Part shown: positions 43,870 to 55,900 of the stretch, one piece after another
How the letters are laid out: each line of letters begins with the position of its first letter
Numbering within the stretch: position 1 is the stretch's first letter
DNA from: Isoetes taiwanensis
Taxonomy: Eukaryota > Streptophyta > Lycopodiopsida > Isoetales > Isoetaceae
Reading direction: 5' to 3'
Length of the DNA: 64,000 bases
Assembly: GCA_021234155.1 (NCBI GenBank)
Contig: JAJEKV010000405.1
Coordinates: 124,001-188,000, forward strand
Translations under genes and position numbers: made by a program
The notes under the pieces: generated by a model
Databases searched by the model: none
The model's input: the letters and a program-made list of their open reading frames with translations, nothing else
What the model was told of the DNA's origin: nothing

Positions 43870-45000
43870 ATTCTAGAATGGGACTCTAAGAAACCAACAA
43901 ACTGCCCGATAGATAGGCTTCTCATTCATCTCGTGATTTTCTACAATGGTGGGCCGAGTGGGTAGCCGCACACATGCTTAACTACCCACTAAAAATAAAG
44001 GGAAAATCCAATTATATCATTTGGACCCCAAAAAAAAATACAATGCTAATAGATGAGTGGTCGATGTACTGCGCCGAAAGCTTATTGGGGATTAAAAAAC
44101 CCGCCCTTTTCGGGTTTCGAGGAAAACCCTAGTGATAAGCCTTCGCAAGGGCTTAGACAAACGTGAAGGCATAGAATCGCCCCAAAACCCCGCATGGAGA
44201 GAAGTCGGAAACGGATGCCGCTCGCCAACCCGTACCTACACATCACCAACACAACAAACGAGAAAACATACCAGAGAATAGCATCACCCGGTGAAAAAAA
44301 AAAAAACATCACCCAAATGGGTGGAAAAATATGATAAACGTAACTTGTACAAAATATAATAAACAAAGAAGGGGGAGGGTGGGTTCAAGAGAATAAGGTG
44401 CTGGCCGAGAAGAGGAAGCGCCCCGATGAGTCGTGGATGCGTAAACGAGCCCGAAATAGTCGAATTCCCCAACTGTAGCGGGCATGCTACCCGCATGCAT
44501 GCATGACATGCATGCCCGCCCCATTCTAGAATGGCGATCCGACAATGTCTCGGATCGATGCGATTCTAGAATGGGACTCGCAAGAAACCAACAAACCGCC
44601 TCGACTACGCAGAGAACTTCCTTACAAACTAGGATCGAGGACTAAGGTCACGGGGACGAGGCCAAAGGCCACAGAAGGATAGTAAGAAAGGTACGCCAAA
44701 GTGGCTAAACCAGCAGGGAAGAAACCCCCCGCCTGCCTGGAAACAATTCAAGAGAATAAGGTAATGCTGGCGAGAGAAGAGGTTGGCATGCAAAGCAAGC
44801 ATGGACACCCGTGATTGTGTATGTGGATGAAACCAAGATCGAACAACAATGATGTCTATAGTTTCATCCTTCCATTCCGTCTTTGCAATTAGGCCGACTA
44901 GGCATCCATCCAATCGCCAATATCCTCGAATCCTATCATCTTTGTTTGTGGCCTCAAATCTTGGAGAAACTTAAAAAATATAAACAAGCCACAAGCCACG
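43870..45000. repeat. Unknown duplicated element fragments
   Basis: TCTAGAATGGGACTC followed by AAGAAACCAACAAAC occurs at about 43872 and 44570. CAAGAGAATAAGGT followed by GCTGGC occurs at about 44388 and 44750. The spacings (about 700 and 360 bp) and matching order suggest duplicated or nested fragments of one element. No coding domains are visible. Confidence 0.45.
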
Positions 45001-45282
45001 AAAAGTAGATGCAGGACACGCATTAGAATGCTTTGAACAAATGCAAGTAGAGGGGATACCTGCACTTAGGCTATGCTTATGGCTGCAAAGAAGCACTGCA
45101 TAAGGATCACATAGTTCATATTTAGATTGTTCACAACTTAGCAACATTATAGGTTTTCAGAAATAGAATACAGATCAAAATTATATGTCAACTAAGCTAC
45201 ACCTAGCACACCTGGCAAAAGGTATGTGACTCGCAACTAGAAGGTTGCGAGTTCAAATTCTGTCTTATGTAACTACCCTTTT

Positions 45283-45503
45283 GCATCCGTGTGACGATCA
45301 TCTTTTGTACCTACGAGTATAATGTTCGTATGATACGAATATCCGTATGGTCGTCATGGTCTAGTGGTACACACTAGTTCTAGAATAGCTATAGCATCCG
45401 TGTGACGATCATCTTTTGTACATACGAGTATAATGTTCGTATGATACGAATATCCATATGGTCGTCACAGTCTAGTGTACACACTAGTTCTGGAATAGCT
45501 ATA
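45283..45503 (+). repeat. Two-copy 111-bp tandem repeat with internal palindrome
   Basis: GCATCCGTGTGACGATCATC begins both copies (45283 and 45394). Each contains TTCGTATGATACGAA, a perfect 7+7 inverted repeat around one base. The copies differ at about seven sites. Confidence 0.85.
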
Positions 45504-47000
45504 TCTCAAGATCGAGACCACCTAGAATCACACTATATATAGTTCCATCCCATCGCCATATGAGCTCACAATGGACATTAAATTAATAAGCGCGCTCTAT
45601 CTATTTGTTATCATTCATTCTCATACAAAACCTTGGCCACATTCACTATTAGTATGAAAAAAAAGATCTCGGCCACAGTCACTACTTTTTCGAATTTCAA
45701 GATTAGGATTAAACACGCTGGCACTCTCTGTCTTAATCCAAAGGAAAATATTCTTATTGTGATTGTATGGGTTTATATAAACTTTTGTTACCCTCGTTCT
45801 CTGTTGACTTCCAAAACACTTGTGATGATTATCATAACATCCTGGGTACCCTAAACTTTAATGTTGTATCTACTTATCTGGATCTTGCTTTAATCATTTG
45901 CAAACTTAGCCAGATTGCCTCTAGTCCTAAACCCTCTTATTGTATCTTCTTTAAGTGTGTTCATCCATATGTTGCTGGCTCCATGATATCCATGGTATTC
46001 TTAATCAAGCTAGCGGAGGCTTCATTCACCAAACACTTTGATGTAGTGATCATCACCTGCACAAAATACTTTGATGTAGTGTCAAGCCTCATCTGCACTA
46101 GGAATATGTTGTTCTGGAGTGTCACCTTCTGGTCATTCTTGACAAAGTGTGCGAGCAACTTCAAGAATGTTGTTTGTACTATGTTGAAGTAAGTAATTTT
46201 TTCTATGTTGATCCGTATGCAACATTCAGAATAGATTACCATTTCAAGGCATCCAAACACACTTGGTTAAAAGAATAGATTACCACTTCAAGGCATCCAA
46301 ACACACTTAAAAGGTGCAAATGATCGTTAAGATTTTTAAAGGCATTAGGATTGGGATGTTAAAATTTACTTTATTAGTGTGGCCTACAAGGATATTGCTT
46401 TTCTTAAGGTGATGGAGAGAGAATTGGACATAGTATTTTCAAGGTGGTGATGGAAGAGGCACTCTAGATGACGTTCTTCCGACGTGCATGCACTTTGCCA
46501 TTAAAAATGTAAATTATTGCCAAAATTTATTCGGCCACATATCCACATGTTTGCTCCTTTAAGCAACATGTATAAGGACCACTAAAAAAATAAACATGTG
46601 AGATTGTACAAGAACCATTGTCACTTTATATAGGTGGAAAGGAATAATTAGAAGAAAAGAACTTTGTAGCATGATGGAAGAACATTCTTATGCTTTAAAA
46701 TCTCTTAAAACACATCTAAGACTGTAAGCTTTCCAACATTTGCATGAGTAAAGGAGCGACATGGACACGCAACATAAAATATAGGCTACTTGTAATAAAA
46801 TATTGCATTGACTTTGATCTTTCGAAATGGAGTTCCGATAGGATCAGATCTCAAACTCTTAAGCAGGTGACTTTGTCCAGTATCAAGTATTGGATTACAA
46901 TATGGGATGAAACAATGACGTGCATAGGCAGTATAGAGGCAGCAGCTTAAGCAGAGACAAGGAGGCAATTGTGCCACAAACATTTGGACAGTAGGGGGTG
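45504..47000. other. No gene recognised; one small tandem repeat
   Basis: Open stretches up to 141 codons (45767-46192) have no recognised family. At 46229-46312 AGAATAGATTACCA(T/C)TTCAAGG is repeated with a period of about 43 bp. Nothing else is supported. Confidence 0.4.
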
Positions 47001-47229
47001 AAACACGAGACCAAGAAGATTATAAACATGAATTACTGTCGCATTGCGAGCGAAGGGGAGAGGAGATGAAAGGCAATGAGAGATGACAACGACGACGGCG
47101 ATAATGACGACAAATTTGGGCTCCATTCAAGTCCTCAAGGCAAAAGGCTCAGGACATGAAGTGGGACACCAACTAGGTCCACTACAAAGTGCAACATATA
47201 TACAAACAAAAGCAAACCCATACAGACAA

Positions 47230-47560
47230 CCAGGAAATGACGAGAAATATTTATATCGCCCACGTGTTCGCCGGGAAATAACCGTTGCCGCCGGAGGCTC
47301 ACGGCCGGTTAAAATCCGTTTGCCGGCCGGCCGAGTACCGGCGGGACCCCCCGGCTTTTTCTTTTTGGTGCCTTCCGTCACCCTCAGTCAGCCTTTTGGC
47401 AATTTGACGGCTAAAGATTCCGACGCAGCGTACGTGGACTTATCTTCTCCGTTAAAGTCCACTGTGTGTTCTGGGCAGACAGGCAGACACAGGCAGACGC
47501 CATAGCCGGGGAGCTCTCTGTTGTTGGTATTCTGTTCGGTTTCTGGCAAGCCATAAGATC
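47230..47560 (+). promoter_or_regulatory. GC-rich promoter or 5' untranslated region of the ARF gene
   Basis: This block is far richer in C, G and CpG than its surroundings, with CCGGCCGG-type stretches near 47330. It lies about 650-950 bp upstream of the predicted ARF start, where long, intron-containing leaders are usual for ARF genes. Pyrimidine-rich text and CAGACAGGCAGACACAGG follow. No TATA box is placed with confidence. Confidence 0.4.
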
Positions 47561-48201
47561 GATCCATCTTCCTAAGCATTTAGCATGGCTTTCCTGTTCC
47601 TTTCCATAAATTCTAGCTCAAATGCTCGAAAAACTGGCCCTTCTTAGCCCGATCGGCTTCATCCAGGGCTTAGCTATGAAATCTGGTGCCCATTCCAGGT
47701 TTTGGCACTTGGGTTCCATATCTTTTGGGCTCTTCGGTTTTAATTTGAGTCAGGAATGTTGTGACAAGACGCAGAAACATGAAGGACTTAATAATACAGT
47801 CTGGTTGCCATTTGCTTGAGACAGTGATCGAGATTCGTCGGATAAGTAACTGGCCCGGCTAATACTTTTGTTTGGACATAAGAAAGACGTGCTGCTAAGT
47901 TAGAGACTACAATGCCTGACAACTTAAAGTCCTGAACTGCATTGCCTAAAGACTGTAATGCGGAGCTCCAGAAAGTGTGTAATACAAAGATGCGAGAAAA
48001 CTTAGTATAAGATGCAGCTTGCACAGTGGTTTGGCCAAATGTCTGATAGAAATAGCAGTAGTGCTTTTGCACAATCCAACGGAACCGGCACTTGGTTCTG
48101 CTGAAAGGCTTCAACGACACTGTTCATCTATAAGCCCCTCTAAGACGACAGATTCGAGTCTTCCTTTCCCAATTCCGGCCTGAGACGGCTTTCGAAACGA
48201 G

Positions 48202-51200
48202 ATGGAAGGTATGGTCTTGAACATCGCTCTGAATGGCTTCCAAATTTTTCGCTCCTAAATACAGCATTGAAGTATTCGCTAATGGATTATCATAAGACAC
48301 CATGCATACGCTTATCGATAGAAATCCAGGCTGGGTTGTATAATCTGTTAGATTTGTGTTCCTATCGAATTGGAAAATATAACAAAAACAAGCACCTCAA
48401 GTTTACACCTCCTCTTAAGTAGGTAAAATGCTCAAGGATGTTGCATTCATGATATTAATGTACAACACATTGCTCCATGGACGTAAAAGAAAGACTGGTT
48501 AGTGTTATTTTCCTTGGTTGCTCAATCAAAATAGTTGTATCCACAGGTGAGAAAAAAGGACTGAATGCAGAATTATGGCTCGCATGTGCTGGCCCCTTGG
48601 TGACTTTACCTGCTGTTGGCAGCCGAGTGGTATATTTTCCTCAGGGGCACAGCGAGCAGGTAAAATTAAAATTATTTTATATCAACTAACTTATTCATGT
48701 CAATATTTACTCAGACAGTTTCTTGGCCTTCAGGTAGCTGCTTCAACACAAAAGGAGGTTGATGCTCATATTCCAAACTATCCCAATCTCCCACCTCAGT
48801 TGATCTGCCAACTGCACAATGTCACATTGCATGTAAGAATATCTTGGATGCTTATGGTAGTCTTGCTGGAGCTAACATTGTTATGGCATTTCAGGCAGAT
48901 CTAGAAACAGATGAAGTATATGCTCAAATGACTTTTGCAACCTATCCCAGGGTAAACTATCTCCATTTTAGTTCTTCTTTTAGGCTAAGGCTTATTCTAA
49001 AAAACTCAACCTTGTTTCTGCAGCAAGAAAAGGCTTCATTCATGACTTCAGATTTAGGCAGGCCAAATAAACAACCAAATGAACATTTTTGCAAGACACT
49101 GACAGCAAGTGATACCAGCACCCATGGCGGTTTTTCTATCCCACGTCGAGCAGCAGAAAAAGTTTTCCCTCCACTTGTATGTTGACATCCATTTCATGCT
49201 TCTTATACAGAACTAAGCAAACACAGGGTATCTCATTTTAAATGGGGACATAATAAACACAGGATTTTAGCCAACAGCCACCAGCCCAGGAAATTATCGC
49301 AAGGGATTTACATGATGTTGAATGGCATTTTCGGCCATATCTTCCACATGTGAGCACTTGAAAAAATTTTGGGCACGAAATTTTCTTAAGCGCTGCTCTA
49401 ACCATTTGAAAGTTTTGGCTTCCAGGCCAGCCCCGTCATCTTCTCACGACAGGGTGGAGCGTGTTTGTTAGTGCCAAGAGGCTACAAGCTGGTGATTCTG
49501 TCTTATTTATCAGGTTTTCATCTGCTTCATTCTTCTCTGTTTCGTAGTTTTAAGGTGTTGTCTTCTTTTTCTAAAAATCCCCCTGGCAATACTTTTTTTC
49601 TGAAATATAGGGATGAGAAAAAATCAGATCCTTTTTGGGTAAGGCGATGCGAACCGTCAACAACCATCTGCTCCATCATCCTTTTATCTAGTGACAGCAT
49701 GCATATTGAGTTCTTGCTGTTGCCAAGCATGATGATATGCTACAAGTAGTCGTTTACACGATATTTTATAATCAAGGTGAATTACAGAATTGTCCTATAC
49801 AACTTTCAATTCAAAACACTGTCGATTTGTAAAATAAGATGTAAAGTCTACATTCAGGGCAAGCCCATCAGAATTTGTCATCCCACTTTCCAAGTACCAG
49901 AAAGCAATATATGGTGTTCAAGTGTCGGTTGGAATGCGCTTCAGAATGCAATTTGAGACTGAGGACGCAAGTACAAGGAGGTAGTCTAGACATATAATTG
50001 TTGTTAGAAATCGCCAAGAAAGAAAAAATACATAGTACAATAACGTCAATCTTCCAAACAGATATACAGGTACAATAACAGGCGTTGGTGACCTCGACCC
50101 TGTCAGATGGCCAAATTCATGTTGGAGATCCCTCAAGGTAACAGCAACGTTAGGACCCTGACACCAACTGCCACTTTGTGTTATGTAATTGTTTTTCTAA
50201 CAATAGGCATGATAAACACTCAATGGCAGGTTGGATGGGATGAATCAACTGCTGGAGAAAGACAACAAAGAGTATCATTGTGGGAGATTGAACCTTTTAC
50301 AACCCCATTTTTATTTTGCTCTCCTTCATTGTCACTGAGAGCAAGACGTCCACGACTACCAGGTAACCTGTATTTTGATCTGTTGATTAAGATCAAAATA
50401 AAATCTCCGATCAATATATCAATTACTGTAATGAAGATTTTTATTTCATGTCTTGCAGGTGAGGAAGAAGATATGGAGGCAAATCTGAGGAAAGCAACAG
50501 CTTTGTGGATGAGGGGGGAGAATACTCAAAACATGAACCTTAGCATGGAACATTGGATGCATCTTCAGCAAAGGAGTGACATTATAGCTTCACCACATTC
50601 TGAGTATTATAGAACAATGGCAGCAGCTGCACTTCAGGAGATCGGAAATTCAGATTCCTCCAAGCAACTGTTGCAGGTTCAGAATCAACAAGCCTTACAA
50701 TCTCAACAAATGCAGTTTCTGACACAGTACCAGCAGCAGTTGCCACCTCTAATCCAGCAACAGCAAAATATGCATCAGCAGCAGGCACAAATTCAGACTC
50801 GCCAACATCAACATGCTCACCATCATCTGAGCCAAAATCAACTCGCACAACAAACAATTAATTCAGAGCCTAAATCTCTTGATCTACCACCTTTAAAAGG
50901 GTCAGGTTTTGTGGAATCTAAAATCAACTCCATTGCGCCTCCGAGCATGCCTGTTACAAGATCTCAAGCACCATTGGAGCCTGAAAGAGGTCACAGTCAT
51001 TATCCAACTGTGGCGCGTCAAGACAATGCTGTGGCTGAGCACTCAAGGCTGTTATCTGAAGCTGTTCAGGATCCTCAAATCTCAAATGCATGGTTCTCAA
51101 TAGAAAGAGAAGCAAGCCAATTAGAGAACCGACCTGGGTCATATCCAATTCCACATTCGGATCTTGCAGGCCAAAATAACCTTTCAAATTTACCCCTCCA

Positions 51201-51893
51201 TTTATTTGGAGTAAATATTGATTCCCCACTCACGAGTGTAAGTGCATCCATATCCATGAACAAGCAGAAGGATATGCCAAATCAATTTTCTGGAGGAACT
51301 TTACTTGATGGAGCAGTTTGTTCATCTTCCAACGCTGACCTTCCAATCAATTCTTCTATGGTCATAAACTCAAGCATCGATGAGAATGGAATCCTGCAAC
51401 CTAGCTCAGATCAGCAGCAATACCAAGCAGCTGTTAGAACATTCACCAAGGTTTGCGCTTGCTCTTGCTGAAAAGCCAAAGTTTGCTTTTCTTATGGTTA
51501 TCTCAAGTTCAAAATCCACTTTCCAGGTTTATAAGCTAGGAGAGATCCCTGGACATCACACGCTTAAGGAATTATGAGGAACTTAAGAGGGAGCTTGCTC
51601 GAATGTTTGGTTTAGAAGGACAACTTGAAGACCCTCTCACATCTATATGGCAGCTTGTCTTCATTGACAATGAGAGTGACATTCTTCTTGTAGGCTTACT
51701 TCATCCCTGGGAGTAAGTTCATCGCTTTTTTCTTTTCTGGCAGTAAATTTAATTTCTCTACCAGGCTAAACTGTTTGCATATTTCGACAGTGAATTTGTT
51801 AGCTGTGTACGATGTATTCACATCATGTCACAGTCTGAGGTGCTGCAAATGAATCAGAAGCAAATGGAATTGTTGACAACACCAATAAAGTGA
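48202..51893 (+). CDS. Auxin response factor, class-A type, frame broken in three exons
   Basis: ARFs bind auxin-response elements through a B3 domain and pair through a C-terminal PB1 domain. Predicted exons: 48202-48208, 48547-48659, 48734-48832, 48895-48951, 49024-49176, 49263-49349, 49426-49513, 49611-49776, 49858-49980, 50062-50137, 50230-50362, 50459-51450, 51527-51712, 51791-51893, all with GT-AG borders. Key text: [13 protein letters not shown], then B3 with [17 protein letters not shown] and [12 protein letters not shown], then [12 protein letters not shown] and a Gln-rich middle region as in the ARF5/7/19 activator group. The PB1 has [24 protein letters not shown] and DNESD. Exons 6, 8 and 13 have lengths that cannot keep the frame, and exon 8 shows several indels. 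It is either a young pseudogene or sequence error. The seven-base first exon is inferred. Confidence 0.85.
50459..51450 (+). other. Gln-rich middle region exon of the ARF
   Basis: One uninterrupted exon of 992 bp encodes about 330 residues and stays open throughout. Gln/His-rich tracts ([18 protein letters not shown] and [12 protein letters not shown]) lie at about 50720-50840, followed by a Ser/Pro/Asn-rich part. Such Gln-rich middle regions mark transcription-activating ARFs. The final bases encode AAVRTFTK, the start of the PB1 domain, before the donor at 51451. The clean frame contrasts with the broken exons on each side. Confidence 0.85.
51527..51893 (+). other. PB1 (Aux/IAA-type) domain exons of the ARF
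   Basis: The exon at 51527 starts VYKLG; after a frame change near 51550 it reads [21 protein letters not shown], the usual PB1 core. [10 protein letters not shown] follows. Where the family has GDDPW, an acidic patch used for head-to-tail pairing, this copy reads GLLHPW. The last exon ([13 protein letters not shown] and MNQKQMELL) is intact to the TGA at 51891. Confidence 0.8.
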
Positions 51894-52936
51894 CCTGCAT
51901 TTGGCAATTATGATATAACATAGGTGACTTGCCGGATCAATGGAGCAATAAGTGTACATTATATCCAATATGTTGGCTTTGCTTTCAAGAACATGGAGTT
52001 GTACAATACGCAGTGTTGAAGGCAGATTTCCTTGTTTCCAAACTTGATACAGAGAGTTATCTTCTGCTTCCATAGATTGTAGATTTAGGTGTACATGAAA
52101 GAGTGGATTTTTGTAGATGTCATTAGTATTGTATTCTCTGAGCCTAGAAATATAGGCTTTTTAGCAGTGTGGGTCTTACCCTGCCTGGACGAGTCCAGTG
52201 ATTTTGTTTATGTATATAGCCCTATGGACTGCCCATAGCTTCTTACTAATCTTCTTACTATTAATGGGTGTCACAACAGTAACTTTTATATGTATTATAT
52301 TGTGTTCTTACATGGTGTGCTAATTAGAGGCGGCATCTTTTTTTACGAGATTGTAAGTGCAACCTAATAATTGTTCTTTAGAATGCTTGTATCAGGTGGA
52401 TGTTTTACGCCTGCAAATTAAATTAGAATTTTGGCGAAAATAATTGAAGGAAACAAGGAATTTACAGCTAATTTCAAGGACAAATAACCATAAAGATGAT
52501 AATCCAAACATCCGGTCCATGTATCATGAAAGTTAGAAAAGGTACCGAAAATAAAGAGCCTTGGACCCCGCTACGTTTTAATTTTATGGCTTAAGGTCAT
52601 TCTCACATCTTCTGTCGTATGTTCCACATTCATGATACCATATAGGTATTGATAATATATATTATTCAATTAAACTTATTTATGTTGACTTCAAGATCAG
52701 TCCTCAGGCTGTCAACGTTCTGTTAGGCAGTAGGCGCACTAGAAATTGGTGCATTACGTCACAAAGTGGTAGCATGTTAAGTAATGTACTTGTGAGACAA
52801 GCCATCAATAAGGCCTTTGACTCGGACCATTTTACAAGTACTATGCAATTAAAGTAATCAAGGTGATTAATGTTCCTTTACAACGACAGAAAGGCATGTT
52901 TGAAAGCAGAATACATTCTTTATGTACATCACATCC
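51894..52936. other. Intergenic region between convergent ARF and SDR39U1-like genes
   Basis: About 1 kb holding both 3' ends. It is AT-rich with no coding frame I recognise. Polyadenylation signals could not be assigned with confidence. Confidence 0.6.
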
Positions 52937-55900
52937 TCAAGAAAGAATATCTTGAAGAGCAGCTGTTACAACTGGATACTTGAACGAGAAATTCAAATCT
53001 TGTAACCTCTTTGGGACCACCTTTTGGCCATCAAGAACCTAAGGAAAAGTAGGAATGAACTTGAAAAGGAAATAATATGAAATATTGAGAAAATGACTAG
53101 GATGCACCTGGACATACCACACTAGCGCCTTCTGCTAGAACTAGTCTTAGTGCAAGTTCTGGTACTGGAAGCCATGATGGTCGTCCCAAAATAGCACCCA
53201 TCACATTGCACAGTTCACCCATACGTACTGGATATGGAGCTGTGGCATTTAGTACACCTGATAAAATGACTGTTTTAGAAAAAATTGCTTGGTAAACTAC
53301 TGGCAAAAATTGATTCAACATGATCACCGCTGTCTTAGAAAATCCACATTCAGTGACTGTCTACTCGTCTGGTATATTTACATCCTCAACTATATTCACT
53401 TTATATGCAAACAGACGAAGAGATGAAAAATATTTCAGAAAGCTAAGAAGGTGCATGCCCCTGGCTACAATAAATGATGTCATCAGGCCACAAAAAGATC
53501 AGGATAATCATTTTCCCGGTGGGTGTCCGTCTATGATAGATATTAAAGCCAGGGAGAGCCACACTACGCCAACAAACCAAAAGATTAGCTGGTAGCGCAT
53601 CCATATGGCCTTTATGACATAACTATGTCTGTCATGAGGACAGCAGATGCAAGTTCTTAATAATTGCTTCTTATCATCTTGCCTTTCAAAAGAAAACATA
53701 TGCAGGCAAGAAGAACGCATATGCCCTAGAACATGTTTACCCATATGCTGCCCAATAAATTTGAACAGATCTAATCTATAGTAGCTTAATAGTGTGCACT
53801 AGTGGCTCAGCTGATGGGCTTCTAAATATACAGTCTTTGACTGACAGTTCAAGCATGCAACATTCTGTAATAGCTTCAAGACAAGTACATGAATATGAAA
53901 TTGAAATAGAGGACATCAAACCATATTACAGTCTCGGACAAAGCATAGTTACCATCGTATGCAGGATTTGTAAGTGCCTGAGCTATAATCGAAACAATAT
54001 CTTCACGATGAATCCAGGAACACCTGCACATGCACTGACAAAGATAATGCAACTATAGTTGGGCTGCATGTTATTGACTATTCAGAACATTACTCAGGCA
54101 GGCTAACTATGGATCAAACGTATGATTTTTTCATACCATTGGTTTCCAGAACCTAAAGGACCGCCAGCAAACAGCTTAAACATTGGAACCATTTTCGCTG
54201 CAAATCATAAACATCCGTGTTGACAAAAAGTTAATAGGACAATTTTTCATCTGTAAACAAGATTATAGACATACATCAAATCAACAAAGGAAATATGTTA
54301 GTTTGATGCTTCCAATCCATAATCTAAGGTAATTGAAGTTAAGCATTAAATGATGTTACAAAGATGTTACACGTGCTTCAGACATATCATACTGGCATTG
54401 TCATTAAAAAGTAGAAACATCTTTTCTGCAATCATCCTAGCCTTAAAAATAACTGCAAAGACGTGATTGTACAGCAAGCCACAAATTTGATCTGAGAATA
54501 CACACCTACAGCTCCACCATCTTTATCAAGAACAATGCCAGTACGCAGAAGCACCAGTCTTACATTAGTATTGACCTGCTTGGCTGCTGATTCCCATTCT
54601 CTACAAACCTAATAAGGTGCATATATGTAAAATATCTACAGGAATTAGCACAGTGAACAGTAATTGTTAAAATGTGCTAAGCTGTCTGTTTACTCTCACC
54701 TCTGCAAGGTAATCGGTTCCCGATGATCCCTTTTCATCAAAAATTGTGCTTTCGCTTGTTCCTGTATGTTGAAAAATCTTAAAAAGCAACAAAAATAAGG
54801 ACGAACTAGGAATCAAACTTTGACTACATGCACAAGACTCTTGAAGCGATGATACTTGAGAATAGTAATGCTTTTTCAAATGCAATTCTCAACATTGTTG
54901 AACTCATTTTTTCTCTAGACCGGGGCAACAGACTCCATTTCCAAAACCCAATATGAACATTCTGAGCAACACTGATGCTCATTTTATCAACAGGAATATG
55001 CGAATTATATAAACGCATATATGTCCATATATTTTTATTCCAGGTATTCTTGAGGTGTATTCTCAACAAAATTCTAGTCCCATCCAAAAGTGAGAGAAGT
55101 CCTAAGAGAAAATAGAAGTCACCTTAGAGTTATTATATTTCAGGTGTTTAAGCCTCCTTCAGAACAAAAAAAGACAGAAACGAAGACTTAATAGAGTAAA
55201 GAACATAAAATCAGTAGACATAAGGTACCTAGGAAATTGACTAATTCGTTTAAAATACGATCTCAGTCATAGCCATTGATATACTCTAATGCTCCTCCTG
55301 AAACTGAATGAAGATTCAAAGTTCTCAACTGCATTTGCTCCTTTACGAAGCAATTGCTTACCACTTCTTGTCCTTTGTCAGCTCAGTTGCTCTGAACCAT
55401 CCAAATATAACTGACCAGACATACAATGGAACTGTAGCTTGAAGTAGATGTATGACCACAATACCGATTGAATGCCTTTACACATAGATTTGAACTATGA
55501 TTCAGTTGTGATTTGTGATTGTTTTTAATGACCCAGTAAGTTTACTGCGCCTAATTTAGCATTAGAGTAGACTACTTCTCATTCAAATTCATTTCCTGAG
55601 AAGCATTATGTACAACTGCAAGCTGATTTTTATTGTAGAATCATTAGATTGCCATTAAACATCATTCTCTTGGATTTTTCTGATTATTCTTCCTTATAAC
55701 TAACCTGGAATAAATGCCAGCCTGGACTTTATGATAAGTTAGAAAACCTATAAAATGCTTTGATAATGTGAATCTCAGATTCGTCTTCCTGCACTATGGT
55801 AAGGTTTGTTCCTCCTCCACTCTTAACAGTTGACCATGTTATATTTATTCAATGATACTTTGATAAGTATAATTGTCAAAACCAATGTTAATGGAGTGAG

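Noticed and set aside
45767-46192. A 141-codon open frame as a gene
   Set aside because: No recognisable family, no splice context, and a 99-codon frame opens on the other strand over the same bases.
47083-47505. A 140-codon frame in the GC-rich block upstream of the ARF
   Set aside because: High GC lengthens chance frames, the product has no family motif, and the position fits an untranslated leader.
50107-51471. A single 454-codon ARF reading frame starting at 50107
   Set aside because: It runs through two introns with good GT-AG borders; the conserved exon joins (LK followed by VGWDEST, and PG followed by EEED) show the real structure.
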